The notes under the pieces: generated by a model | Seen by the model: the letters and a program-made list of their open reading frames with translations, nothing else | The model's database searches: none | What the model was told of the DNA's origin: nothing | Assembly: GCF_004798865.1 (NCBI RefSeq) | Contig: NW_025335587.1 | Location: forward strand, 7,307,604-7,371,603 | Direction of reading: 5' to 3' | Origin: Varanus komodoensis | Lineage: Eukaryota; Chordata; Lepidosauria; Squamata; Varanidae | Length of the DNA: 64,000 nucleotides | Made by a program: the position numbers and the translations under genes | Shown here: positions 33,591 through 45,045 of the stretch, one piece after another | Position numbering within the stretch: position 1 is the first letter of the stretch | Layout of the letters: every line of letters begins with the position of its first letter

Positions 33591-34628
33591 GTTGCCAGCA
33601 AAATTCTCTTCCTGATTTTCTTGCATCATTGTCCTGGGCCCTTTCCTCTCTCTAAATTTGGACCAGTTCACACAGTTATTTCATGCATTCATTTCTGATG
33701 GTTGCTGACTGTAGTATCTAGCAGCAAAATGCATCAGTTGATGTGCTAGCTACAATGAGCCATTCTGTATCCCTTAAGCCAAACAGAACATACATATCAC
33801 TTGCCAAGAGACCAGCTCTTCCCTTATTGCCTTTAGGCTCCAAATCACCAGACAATCTCTCTGCAAGCAGATCTTTATTGGCACTTTGTAGCTGCAGGTC
33901 AAAGTAACTCTAAAAGCTCTCTCGAAAGCTGGAAACCATGCCTCTGCATATGTCAAGTATGATAGTTGAACCCAACCTAGGGACTTCTCCCCGAGCCCTT
34001 TCCTCTTAGTCACTCTGGGGCTCCACCCTCAGTGTGACTCCTGCTGCTGAGAGGCCAGCAAACAAGAGTGGCCAAGACTGGGTAGTTCATCATTCTTGAT
34101 GCCTCATCATGAGGTCAGAGACCAGGCAAGGCAACAGCTCTTCCTCCTGCTCTCCTATGACCCTCCCACCCCTTCCAAAATATTCCTACTCTCCTGGTCA
34201 ACGTCAGAACTTTTGGGCAGTGACCTTGAGGTAACTTCAAAGACCTGAGCTTCTGCCTAGTCTCCCAAAATGCCCATCTCTGTCTCAAAGCCTCATTCTT
34301 CTTAAGAATCTCAGTCCTGCTGATCCTGGGAGTGGCAATCAGCTCCACTCACTGCATCACTCAGTGTCAACATATACACAATACTTTCAAATGGCGATAG
34401 TTCACAATAGTTCATCACTGAACAATCAAGTTAAGAGTTCAAGGGATGTTCCTGGGAGCAGATCCGGACCTTAGAAGATCTGAGAAGCTGATCATCATCA
34501 CAGGACATCCTTGGACTGACAGAAAGAAAAGGTCACTTGTCACAAGTTGCTGCCTATCATATGGCCTTGCAGAAGCCTATCACAGTTTCAGACCATCAGA
34601 ACTCCCAAAGGAAGACTGTGCAGATGAT
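33591..34628 (+). repeat. Unidentified dispersed repeat, copy 1 (split by a solo LTR)
   Basis: The segments 33591-33796 and 34357-34628 align in order to 44346-44830. Matching words include gccagcaaa, gctagct..catgagccattctg, aatggcgatagttcacaatagttc, caagggatgttcctg, aggtcacttgtcac and catatggccttgcagaa. Identity is perhaps 75% by eye. The two copies differ by the LTR inserted here. A CR1 3' end follows in both copies. Confidence 0.75.
33797..34361 (-). mobile_element. Solo LTR, Gypsy/ERV-like fossil, with 5-bp target duplication
   Basis: The element proper is 33802-34356, 555 bp. On the minus strand it begins TGCAGTGAGT and ends GTCTCTTGGCA, so it has TG...CA termini. The 5-bp word tcact flanks it (33797-33801 and 34357-34361). 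On the minus strand an AATAAA polyadenylation signal lies about 80 bases from the 3' end (ccaataaagatctgc), where the R region is expected. No internal region and no second LTR are seen, so this is a solo LTR left by recombination. The empty site is visible in the paralogous repeat at 44.53 kb (tatcattcagtg), confirming the insertion. Family is not resolvable without gag or pol; the age cannot be dated from one LTR. Confidence 0.82.
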
Positions 34629-34902
34629 GCTTCCCCTGAAGAGGAAGGCAGGACGCGCGCCAACGGAGCAAAGCTCAGGGAGCCAAGGTTCCATTTGGAA
34701 GCCAGGAAGCACTTCCTGGCAGTCAGGACCCCGAGGGTGTGGAATGGGCTTCCACGAGAGGTCGTTGAGGCCCCATCGGTGCGGGTGTTCAAGGATAGGC
34801 TGGACGTCCACATGAGCGAAGCCGGCTGGTGCCAGAGGTCAGACCAGATGGTCCGGGAGACCCCTTCTGACTCACTCTGTTTCTATGGTCTATGTTTCTA
34901 TG
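34629..34902 (+). mobile_element. CR1 LINE 3' end fragment
   Basis: Matches the CR1 3' UTR at 5.9-6.2 kb read in reverse: gaggaaggcaggacgcg, caggaagcacttcctggcag, tggaatgggcttccacgag, gtgttcaaggataggctgga, ccccttctgactcactctg and the terminal tctatggtctatgtttctatg words. It contains only the end of the RT frame and the 3' UTR. Confidence 0.9.
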
Positions 34903-37309
34903 CTCCATTCATCTGGGAATACAGACAAACATCTTAGTATTGGAGAAATGGGCACCAGTATTATGAGCTTGTGAATATTTGCAGTGGGCAGTGAACACAG
35001 TACCTGACAGGCTCCAGGCTCCTGAGCTTCAGGTGAGAGCTGGGAGCATACCTCTCCAACTCTCCACCTGGCAGCCGCAGTCTGGCTCCAAGCACTGCTG
35101 ACTGAACATACTTGAATCCTCACCACTTCCCCTTAATGGCGTGCTGAGCTGGCACCAGCATACCCCATGCCAGTTTGGCTGGACATCCTTGGATGGGGCT
35201 GCCAGAGCACACAAGTAGCTCCCCTTTCACCACTCCTCTCACCCCTTAACTGACGTAAGCCCTTCTTTACTAAGATGATTCCTCAAGGTGCTTAGTGAAG
35301 TGGCCCTTGCTCAATGCTTCCCTTTCTGCACTGAAAGGGCTCATCAGAAGATCCAAGAATCTGTCCCGATTCACTGGCTATGCCACAAGACCACTATGGC
35401 ATAAAGCAGGTAAAATTAAAGGTGCGTTCGGCAGGCTACTGTGAGAGTGACTGCCATACTCATACTCTGCCATACTCTGCCATACAGAGGTCACTGCTCT
35501 GAGAAGAGCGAGCCGAGTGCAGACTTTTCAAGCTGCACACCACTGCCTGTCAAATGTGGACACCACTGTCCCTTGTTGTATCTCCTAAGCAGAGATACAA
35601 CGAACTTGGCTTTTGACCAAATGCTTGTCAGGATTGGGGGTGGCCAACAGGATTCACAGAAGCTGTAAATATCTTATCCACCAGCAGTCCAGCTGCCAAG
35701 ATGCTACGGTCTGTTATTTGGAATTCTGCTTCTGCACAAAGAAACGTTGGGCTACCATGTTGATGTGCAGAGGAAATCATCCCGGTACCCTTGCATACTG
35801 TGCATGGACATCCTCCATGTAGGGAGACTTAGGAAAGGAAAAGAAACATAAAATGGATGGCTACATAATGTTTAGTGCAGAAAATGCTTCTGGATGGCAC
35901 CTGTAAGTATAAAATACAGCACAAGAAAAATAAACTCTCTTTGTTTGGATTTCTGCTTATACTGGGATAAATAAAATGCCTTGAATGCCTCCACATACAT
36001 TTAATTGGATTTATTTCTAACATATTGCATCCCATTTCATTTTGTATGCTGGACCTAGTGCTTTGCTACCATAAAGATATTGAAAAGATGCCATCCGGCT
36101 TATGAAATAATATAGGAGAAATGTAAGAAGGCTTTCCTCACAAGGTGGATTTTTATTTTTCAATAAATCATCTGAAATCTTTAGATAGCAATTTTTTACA
36201 GACTAAAAGGACTGGAGAGATCATTTCAAAAAAAATCTCTTTTTCTTTTCTTTTTCTTTTTTCCTTGACAGCACAACTTGCAACAGAAAGAAGCCAGCAA
36301 AAAGACAGTAGTGTTATCTCCACCAAAGGTGCACAGTGTTCGGGTCTCAACTGTACTATAATAAGATCTGGTGATTTTGCTGTGCATACAAGTACTAGAT
36401 AGATTTCCTGAGGCTACAGTCCAGGGGAATGTTTTAAATGAGCTTCTTCCATCTCATATTCTGCACAGGCTGCTTCCTCTGTGGTATGTAATACTGAATG
36501 TATCTTTAGGGGGGCCTGTAATGAAGCAGTTTCCTCTCTCATACTAGCCTAGTGTGAAATATCCCACTGGGTGTCACTTGGGTTTTGTTGCAGCTCTCTG
36601 TGCATGGCTTATGCATGTAGGAATGCTCTGCTACTCAAAGGTTGTGTTTCCATGTGCTGTTTCTAATCAAAAGGAAGCTGTTTATCAGCTGACCTGAGAG
36701 CAGAATCTACCAGGACATGGACACCTGGGTGAGTATCACCCTGCAACAAATCAAAATTTGTTCTTTTTTATAAACAAGCCAGAACAAACTTGAGATTTTT
36801 TTTAATGAAGATATAAAATGTGGGAGAAACTGAAAGTTGCAGATGTGTCCATCCAGGCCCTGGACTCTGGGTGCTTTGCTTTTAAAAGCCTGGATTTGAA
36901 TCTCTGTGTATTCAATCACATTAGTGCTGAATTTTTTCAGAAATTCTTCATTTTTAGCAGCAGTATGATGGGTCGATATAAAATGGTACTTCTCACACTG
37001 AGAACAGCTGTAATGGAATTTGTCCGGTACAGATGGATGAGAATGTCTTTTTGGTTCATTTGTATAAGCATTAATGAATATCCACAAATGTCTTTGTAAA
37101 CAGAACAGAAGGAGACTTTTAAAAACTGGGTATAAGAAACAGCAGAATAGGCAGATTCACCCATCCTTGCCTATGCAATGCACAAGCAAATATTGAATAT
37201 TATGTTACATTTCTCAGAAGACACATCACATTTTAAGCATATGAAATGTTTTAAACACAAATGCATTTGGAAATGCAAGCATATCAGTCCAAGAGAGCCA
37301 GGAATGGCT
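34903..37309. other. Unannotated stretch
   Basis: No exon or repeat family recognised. A small perfect hairpin (gttgtatctc, 7-base loop, gagatacaac) lies at about 35575-35601, and short direct repeats of ctctgccata at about 35456-35486. Confidence 0.35.
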
Positions 37310-37505
37310 GAACACCCTTGGGTATATATGAAGTTGTTCTATACTGTCAGGCCATTGGTCCATCCAATCTAACTGGCCATGCCTATTCAGAAACTCAAGC
37401 AGGGGCATTGTCTGTCCTTGTTTCCCAAGTTCCTTTTGTCCGGAGATGGAAGCTGTCTTCTTCTGCATGCAAAGCACATGCCCCATCACTAGACATGGCC
37501 CTCTT
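37310..37505 (-). repeat. Old tRNA-like reptile repeat, reverse orientation
   Basis: Carries tactgtcaggccattggtcc, tctttctgcatgc-type text (cttcttctgcatgcaaagca) and catcactagacatggcc, in the order expected of the same tRNA-like repeat glimpsed at 2.5, 31.4 and 46.0 kb. Confidence 0.45.
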
Positions 37506-37760
37506 CATCTAGTGTATGCTCAGCAGCAGGACCGCAGTTGCTATCCTGTAACAGTGACCCAACTTGGATTTTTGAACATTCTGTATATCTCTCATACTAG
37601 ATGAATTTGTAACTATACCTAGAGTCTGAAGAAAATGAGAAAGAATTGCTTTTCTCTTTTCCACATTGCCTGACACTTGATTTTGTCACACATGCTGGAA
37701 ACAGGTATGATGGGAAAGCAGCAGGGGAGATTCTGTGTCTATAGACATGTCTATGTCTAT

Positions 37761-38003
37761 GAGAGCCAGTGTGGCGTAGTGGTTAAGAGCATGGGACTGG
37801 GACTCAGACGATCTGGGTTCTAGTCCCCGCTCAGCCATGGAGCCAACTGGGTGACTTTGGGCCTGTCACAGACTCTCAGCCCAACCTACCTCACAGGGTT
37901 GTTGTTGCGGGGATAAGATGGATGAGAATGATGTAAGCTGCCTTGAGCCCTTTCAGGAAAAAGGTAGGATAATAAAGTGAAAATAAATAAATAAATAAAA
38001 AAA
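37761..38003 (+). mobile_element. Young tRNA-derived SINE, copy 1
   Basis: Starts gagagccagtgtggcgtag. The pol III A box tggcgtagtgg is at 37772-37782 and the B box ggttctagtcc at 37816-37826. The body reads ctcagcccaacctacctcac and gtaagctgccttgagccc, and the tail is an (aaataa)n run then poly-A. It is about 95% identical to the copy at 42.2 kb. SINEs of this kind rely on LINE proteins for movement; which LINE is not evident from the tail. The family is a common squamate one whose formal name I do not assign. Confidence 0.88.
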
Positions 38004-41000
38004 ACTGTTGCAACAGCGCTATTACTAAGTTGGAGAAGGGAATAATGGCTTTTGATTCCTGCCCATCACGGAAAGGCAAAGCCATCCTCAATCTGTTCCT
38101 TTCTCTGATCATCCCAGGAAACCCACAGTAGGCAGCAACCTTTTGTGAAAGAATTCTGAATAGCAGCTATCTCCAGATGCCATACAAGCGAGAGGGAGAG
38201 CATTTATGTCACTGTTCAGTCTTATTTGGCGTAAATCTTCCCAAGGCCAGTGTATTTGGAGTATAAGGAGAACTGTCTGAGCTGCTGTTCACCTTAGTGA
38301 ATAATATTATGAACCACAGAATCCCTTGAAATTGTTAAATAGGAGAAGGTCTGGCTGTGTGTTAGGACAGCCTGTTAAATACTTTGGGCAATGTTCAGGT
38401 TCCATGGAATACAGGAAACCCACCAATGATGTTAAATCTTCTCCTGAATCAAGATACTTCCGTGACTCGGATGTTGATCGTTGTCATTTGTATCCTTGCA
38501 TCTGCTTAATATGAAAGGAACAACACCTGCTTAATGAGATGAATGCAGAGTTACACTGCCTCATGAATTCCAACTTCAGCATCTTTAACTTGTAAAATTT
38601 CCATAGCCTTCCACAGGAGGTTTCTTGACCTTGTATGAAATCCATTGGCATGCAAGCAACAGCAGCTGGGTCCAAAAATAGATTGGGAGAACATCTGTTG
38701 AAGACTTTTGACTGCCCAGTCTGGTCAGTGGCTACCCTACTTTTCTTTTTACGTTCCCTTGGGCTAGAAACTAGGAAATGGACTAAATGGATAATTTGGC
38801 TCCTGTGAGTCACCTGATGATAGCAGAAACCCCGTGGACATGGAACAGCTCTGGAGAATGACATGAGCATGTTTTCCCTTAGGCTAGTTTTAACGAGAGA
38901 AGGCAGGGAATATAATTGGACAATATAATCGCATTTCCTATCATAGTTTGAAATTACCCTTATAAGCTTTACCATGTAACATATTCAAATGATAAATGAA
39001 ATGAAGATTCTGTAAGGAAGCTGTGTGTACAGAACTATACATTCCTTCATGGAATAGTTATCAGAAGTGCAGACCAAAGATTATTAGAGGGTCACCCAGC
39101 TTCTGTCATGAAGATGAAGCAGCATCTCAACAACGCTATTTCTTGTTAAATGGCACACAGGCCAGAACTCCTTGGATTTCCAAAAGCTTTTATAACATGT
39201 GCTGTAACAATCAATCCTCTCTATTCTCAGAATTATATGGCTTTGTTGGATATATCCAAGGTATAAGCTCAACCACGGTCATACAATAGTCCTTTTACAG
39301 GCAACAACTTCAAAAGATGAAGAAGGATTGCCAGATCAACATTCCCAGATATGAGGGGCAAGGCAGAGTATAACCCTGGAGCTTCAGCTTGTGTTTGATG
39401 AAGAGCAAGGGAGTCCGCTTGCTCCATAATAAAGGTCATCCATTATTTCTATGGAGCTGTAATGTTTAGGAAAGGGGGACATTCCTTTAAAATAAGGGGT
39501 TGTCTGGCAATTGGCAGTAGAAGTAATGTTTAGGCTTACAGTAGAGAAAATAAAAAGATATAGGAAAGAGAAGAATGGCATTTAATTGGATCCAAGAGCT
39601 ATTGCATTTCTTGTGTTGTTGTGCTTTTTCTCACTGCCAGCTGTCCTAGATTTCTGTTTTTGTGTACTTGAATCAGATCCTTGTTAAACAGGAGAATTAA
39701 AAGCAATTTTGAAATGAAGGGCAACTACTACTCCTTTCCAGTTCTTATCAGAAATATTTCAGGAAAACCAGATTAATATGAAAACATCCTCCAGACATAA
39801 TTAAGGCCTGAATTAGGTCTGAAGTCAGTCAGTTCCCTTCCATTTCTCAAAGTTACCCGGATGCAGTGACATGGGGGATGGCTTGCTACTCTGCCCTAAT
39901 CACTGTACCCATCTGCACCACATCCAAGACCACAAGGATCTAGGAGAGGTGAACTTTGTGGTGGCATCCTGAGCCTGAGTCCCCACAACAGGGCTCACTG
40001 TACATCTTCTCCAATTGCTGACATATCTAAATAAGTTTGGGATGGAAAGTAGACAGTGGGATCTGAAGCAGGTCTACTTTGGATTGACTCAGGATCTAGT
40101 AGTTACTGTGCTCAATCCTACATGTATCCCAGGGCATAGCTACAACATCTAATGTCCACTAACCCACCAGATCATTCATGTCTTGGATTATGTTAAAACT
40201 GGTGTATGGCTATATGGAATTGTGGCATGCTCCAGTGCTTGTGCATGAGAAAGAGAGAGCCCTGCTGAACTGCTGCATGCTGGAAAGGAGTACTGAGGCT
40301 CAGTTCCAGTAGCTTTCAGAACCACTGGCTTTCCATCGAGGAGCCTTTGTTCCCATTGATGTATGGGCAGCATTGGGTACTTAAGCAAAAAGTTCTGGAA
40401 GCAATTGCAACAGCAAAACACAAACAATTAACCAATTTAAAAGTGGGATGGAGACAACTGCCACATATACAAGCATTTCATGCAGGAGATAATCTATTGC
40501 TAAACTTTTCCAGCAAGCAGGCCAAGGGCCTGCTCAAGCAAAATGCCTCTACCAGTCAAGGAAAAGATAAGGAAGCTGAAGTCAAACCAGTTCCCATGGT
40601 CTGAAGGAGTACGAGCACCCAAAGGCTCTCTCCTGCCTCCCACTGTTGCAGGGAGAGGAACATGCCTTCTCTGCCATGAATGAACTGGAAACAAAGCAGC
40701 ACAAGGCAGCAAGCTCTTAGCAGCTACAGCAGAAACAAAGAAAGCCAACTATTTTGCTTAGTGCTTTGCTAAAGAGGGGAGTTCTGAACTTCTGCGGCAG
40801 CGTTCTCATGACAGCATTCTCAAAATGAGCAGATTGCTGTTCTTGTGCACTCCAATCTGAATCACAGATTGCAAAGTTCCCAGACTCCACAGGGTGTAAA
40901 GCAGGTCCTTCTCTCAGATGACTAACACTGCTATACCAGGGACATTTGTTTACATAGGCAATTACTGTGCAAACATTTGCCAAGCAGTACCTTCACTAGA

Positions 41001-41439
41001 TGTTTTCTATGCAGGGCTGTCTCCCATACTCTTCCTGAGAAGCATTAATGGAACAACAGGTGAATGGCTGTGCGTTGTTCTAGAATTGTGTGTGCCAGAA
41101 CATTCCCTGCAAAGGTTGTCCCACCCCTTTGTTATTATAAATTAAAGACAAAGAACACTTATATCATATATGCAGAGTGTAATTTTAAAAAATAGAAGTA
41201 GCTGTAATATATAAATATATAATATATTGAAAAGTGTCATTGCTCTAAAACGAGTCACTGAAAAGTGGCAACAACTATGAATGCAATGAAGTTATACGTT
41301 CATATCATGAAAAAACTTATATAGGTTGATGTCTGCAACTTATTTTCATAAGATAAATAAATGGTAAGCACTTTCTTCTAAAACTTTCCACTGCATTTTT
41401 ATTTATTTTATTTCAAATATTTCTGGGTTACCTGAAAGG
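38004..41439. other. Unannotated stretch
   Basis: About 3.4 kb with no recognised exon or repeat. Confidence 0.35.
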
Positions 41440-41720
41440 ATGAAAGCCCCCTTGTGGTGGCTGAGGGGCTGATCCTGAATCTTCCAGATGCGGCCTGAAG
41501 GCTGTAGGATTGTTTGCACTCCCGGCTCCAAGGTCAGACGTAGCTCCCCTGGACTCGGAGCTGGAGCCTGGCGTGCTGAGCATCCGAAGCCTGCCCTTCG
41601 CCGTCCGCGTAGAAAGAACTGTGCCAGATGTTCTGCAAGGTCAGGAAAGCAGGGAAGGGAGGAAACTGGGAGGGCGGTCAGCCAGGAGGGGAGGAGACTA
41701 GAGCAGTCAGAACTCAAGAT
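41440..41720 (-). other. Unexplained CpG-rich islet with an open frame
   Basis: A short GC- and CpG-rich island in AT-rich surroundings. The minus strand is open for 125 codons over 41403-41780 (including EHLAQFFLRGRRRAGFG and EPGVQTILQPSGRIWKIQD). On that strand an ag (ccttgcag) preceded by pyrimidines lies near the start of the island and cctttcag/gtaaccc resembles a splice donor near its end. I do not recognise the peptide. It could be an unannotated host exon, a first-exon/promoter region, or a young unknown repeat. Confidence 0.3.
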
Positions 41721-42233
41721 ATCCTGGGCCTTCTCGGCCCTCCTTCCTTCCCATTCTGAGCAGGCCAGGTAGATGGGCAAAAAGCCTGCCTAAATGAAAT
41801 GTGCAGGACTGGAGAATGGAGAGGCATCTTTGGCCTTCACCACTCCACCCACTTTACACAGGAGGCCCAAACCCTCTGAGTTTGGAGGCTTGTAGGTATT
41901 TCGATTGGACTGCAGCTTTGTATAATAAAATTTCATAGAACAAAATAGCAAAACTTAATAATTTTCTTATCTAACACCCATATTCTACACACACACAAAC
42001 TGTCCATTTTGTCAACTCAGCTAATTTACAAACATTGGTTAACTGTTTTCTAATTATATCAGCAAAGCGTCTCTGTGTTCAAGCTACCAACGTTTTGGTT
42101 GTTGTTACTCTTCCAAATTCAGCTGACTTTTTGTTGAGCCAAGATGTTTGTTCACATGGCCTAACAAAATAAGGAAATCTAAAAATGCCTTCCTGGGAGT
42201 TTTAATTGGAGAAACCATCCCTCATCTCTCAAA
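41721..42233. other. Unannotated stretch
   Basis: Nothing recognised. Confidence 0.35.
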
Positions 42234-42471
42234 GAGAGCCAGTGTGGCGTAGTGGTTAAGAGCATGGGACTGGGACTCAGACGACCTGGGTTCTAGTCCC
42301 TGCTCAGCCATGGAACCAACTGGGTGACTTTGGGCCAGTCACAGACTCTCAGCCCAACCTACCTCACAGGGATGTTGTTGTGGGGATAAGATGCAGGAGG
42401 AGAATGATGTAAGCTGCCTTGAGCCCTTTGTAGGAAAAAGGCAGGATATAAATCCAAAAAAAAAAAAAAAA
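42234..42471 (+). mobile_element. Young tRNA-derived SINE, copy 2
   Basis: Same family as 37761-38003, with A box at 42245-42255 and B box at 42289-42299. It ends ggcaggatataaatcc then a pure A run of about 17, unlike the (aaataa) tail of copy 1. The near identity of bodies with different tails points to recent, separate insertions. Confidence 0.9.
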
Positions 42472-44345
42472 GATGAAAGGTAGCTGAAAAGAGAAGAAAA
42501 GAGGGGAAAAAGCAGAACATACAAAAATCAACAAATCTGTCATCATTTCTAAGCATCCCATTATAGGAAACAATTAATGGGCAGGCTAAAACATGACATT
42601 AAATGACCTAGTGAGAGATTTCCATATAGCAGGAAAGGATTTGGATAAAGTCCCTTCCATGCTTGCCACAGTCCCAGTAATCATTGGTCCATTTCCCCAT
42701 AGATGCCATGTGCATTTTAATGCATCTGATTTGGCCTGAAGTGTACTCACTTCACTGACCTTTACAGACAAAGAAAAGGTGCTGTAAGCTGAGGATGGAT
42801 GGGGAAGGCATTCCTGCCTGCAGGCTCTATGGATCAAGAGAAGCAGAGGTCCGCTTGCATCTGCATCCGCTTTCCTGATTGCAGTGACAGTTCCCAATGT
42901 AATCTGACACTACCTCAGAATTTTCAGCCCCTGATGTGCCAAGATATCCCCACCTGTTATGATCTGAAATGAACATGCTTTTTCAAACTGTAGCATTATA
43001 ACGATTGTGAGAAAATACTACAGGGACATAAATCTCAGAGTCAATCTACACATATTGTTGACTGAACGGCAGATAGCTGAGGATAATCTGTTTACTCTAG
43101 AGTAAATATACATGGCCTCTATTTGGACTGAGGCCCCACACATTGGCAACAGAGAATTAAATGTATACCCCCACACACCCTTTCCCTCTGACATTCCTGC
43201 TCCAGAAGGATTAAAAGGGGAGAAACCCCCAATGATGCCAGTGGAAACTAGTTTTCTTCCTCCCCATCCCCAGAGATAGAAGGGGGATTTTGAAAGGCAG
43301 TGGTGGTGTGCAGAGTGTCATCCTTCCTTCCTGGTAAGTGGTGCCCCTACTCTGAATTGAAGCTGTGCACACAAAAAAGATTATCCTCAGTTACACCCAG
43401 TTTATACAAGGTGCAGTTTGAGCCTCAAATATCCAGGAGCAAGAGAGCTCATGAATACATAATGGATATGCTAGAGAAGCACATAAAAGACATGTCACAA
43501 AAGCATCCTTGTCCTTGCACAGTTCCAAGAATCTATCAGAACTATGGCTCTATGCCAGTTTTATTTCACTATTACTGCTTCACCCAGCAACAAAAGCTGG
43601 GAAATGTAGCTTTGTTTTCTGCTAGGGAACCTTCTCCTCACACTGAGGGAAGTACTGTTAGGCCAGTTTAAGCTTGCTGCTGCCATGAGGCTCAATTCCC
43701 AGGGTTGGCAACAAGACATGGATAAAGAGCCCGGCTTTTTCATCAGCGGTGGCCTACTTGAGATTGAGGGAAAGCAGCAAGTGGAATAAGTGGCAGGCTG
43801 TTCTGGTATCACCTGATTGCCAAGTCTAGAGGATTCTGGGCACTGGTAATATGGTAAGCCAAAAAATCTATTGTTCCATCCTCAGTGTTGCACCTGTAGT
43901 GGCACAGGAAGTCAGAAACCAGTTCCTAATGCACAGGACTCTTGGGGCCACTACACTGCACCTGGTAGTATCCTGTATACAGACCATCTTATCATACCGT
44001 AGATACCACTGCAGGACTACAGACTTGTCATGTAGCAAATGGACAATATAAGCAGCTGTCATAATAAACACATATGCATAGAATTTCTAGTACTTCTATA
44101 CAGGAATAAACTCAGACTTCTTATATATTCATTTTAAACATGTATATACTGCTTCAAATCTGAACCAATTCTATTGCAGTGAACAATAAAAGATATAAGC
44201 AAGATACATATATAAAAGAAAGCATCTTAAATTTTTTAAAAACCACAGAATACCAATAAAAACTGTGGGTTTATTTCTTGAAATAAAGATGAAAAGCAGC
44301 AGAATGCTGGTCTGACCTTCATGGGCAGTGAATTTCACAGAGAAG
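42472..44345. other. Unannotated stretch
   Basis: No exon or repeat recognised; the 123-codon frame at 43300-43671 shows no domain pattern. Confidence 0.35.
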
Positions 44346-44888
44346 AAGCCAGCAAATCTCTCTACTTCTTTTGTTACATTGTTTTCCCAGGCCCTTTGCT
44401 CTACTTAATGTAGGACCAATTCATACATTTATGTCAGATGGTCATTGACCATCCAGCAATAACATGCATGGCATGATGGGCTAGCTGCCATGAACCATTC
44501 TGCATCCATTAACCAAAACACAATGTCCCTATCATTCAGTGTCGACCTGTGTATAGTGCTTTTAAATGGCAATAGTTCACAGTAGTTCTTCATTGAGCAA
44601 TTAAGCTAAGAGATCAAGGGATGTTCCTGAATGCAGATCTTGACCTTAGCACATCTGAGAAACTGAACATCATCGGAGGAAATCCTTGAACTAATAGAAG
44701 AAAAAGTCACTTTACAAAGCACATGTTCCATGTAGATTCCAGTTAGTCATATGGCCTTGCAGAAACCCTTCATGGACAATCATCACACTGAACTCTCTAC
44801 TCCAGGTAAACTCCAATTTGGTCACAGGTCCCTACAGAATCAGTAGCAGCATCCCATCTGGCTGTATAACTGCTCACAAGATGCTATG
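44346..44888 (+). repeat. Unidentified dispersed repeat, copy 2
   Basis: Aligns in order with both halves of copy 1 around the solo LTR at 34 kb; here the LTR is absent and tatcattcagtg marks the unoccupied site at about 44531. Homology fades after about 44800, shortly before the CR1 end. Confidence 0.75.
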
Positions 44889-45045
44889 TATGGAATGGGC
44901 TTCCATGGGAGGTGGTTGAGGCCCCATAGGTGAGGGTGTTCAAGGACAGGCTAGACATGCACATGGTGGGCATGTCATGAGCAGAGCTGGGGGTCAGACT
45001 AGATGGCCCGGGAGGCCCCTTCTGACTTGCTCTGTTTCTATGTTA
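44889..45045 (+). mobile_element. CR1 LINE 3' end fragment
   Basis: From tggaatgggcttccatggg through ggtgttcaaggacaggctag to ccccttctgacttgctctg and tttctatg. Same subfamily as 34.6 and 5.9 kb, cut further in. Confidence 0.88.

Noticed and set aside
36707-37087. 126-codon minus-strand frame as a gene
   Set aside because: No domain, overlapped by plus-strand and other minus-strand frames of like size, no support.
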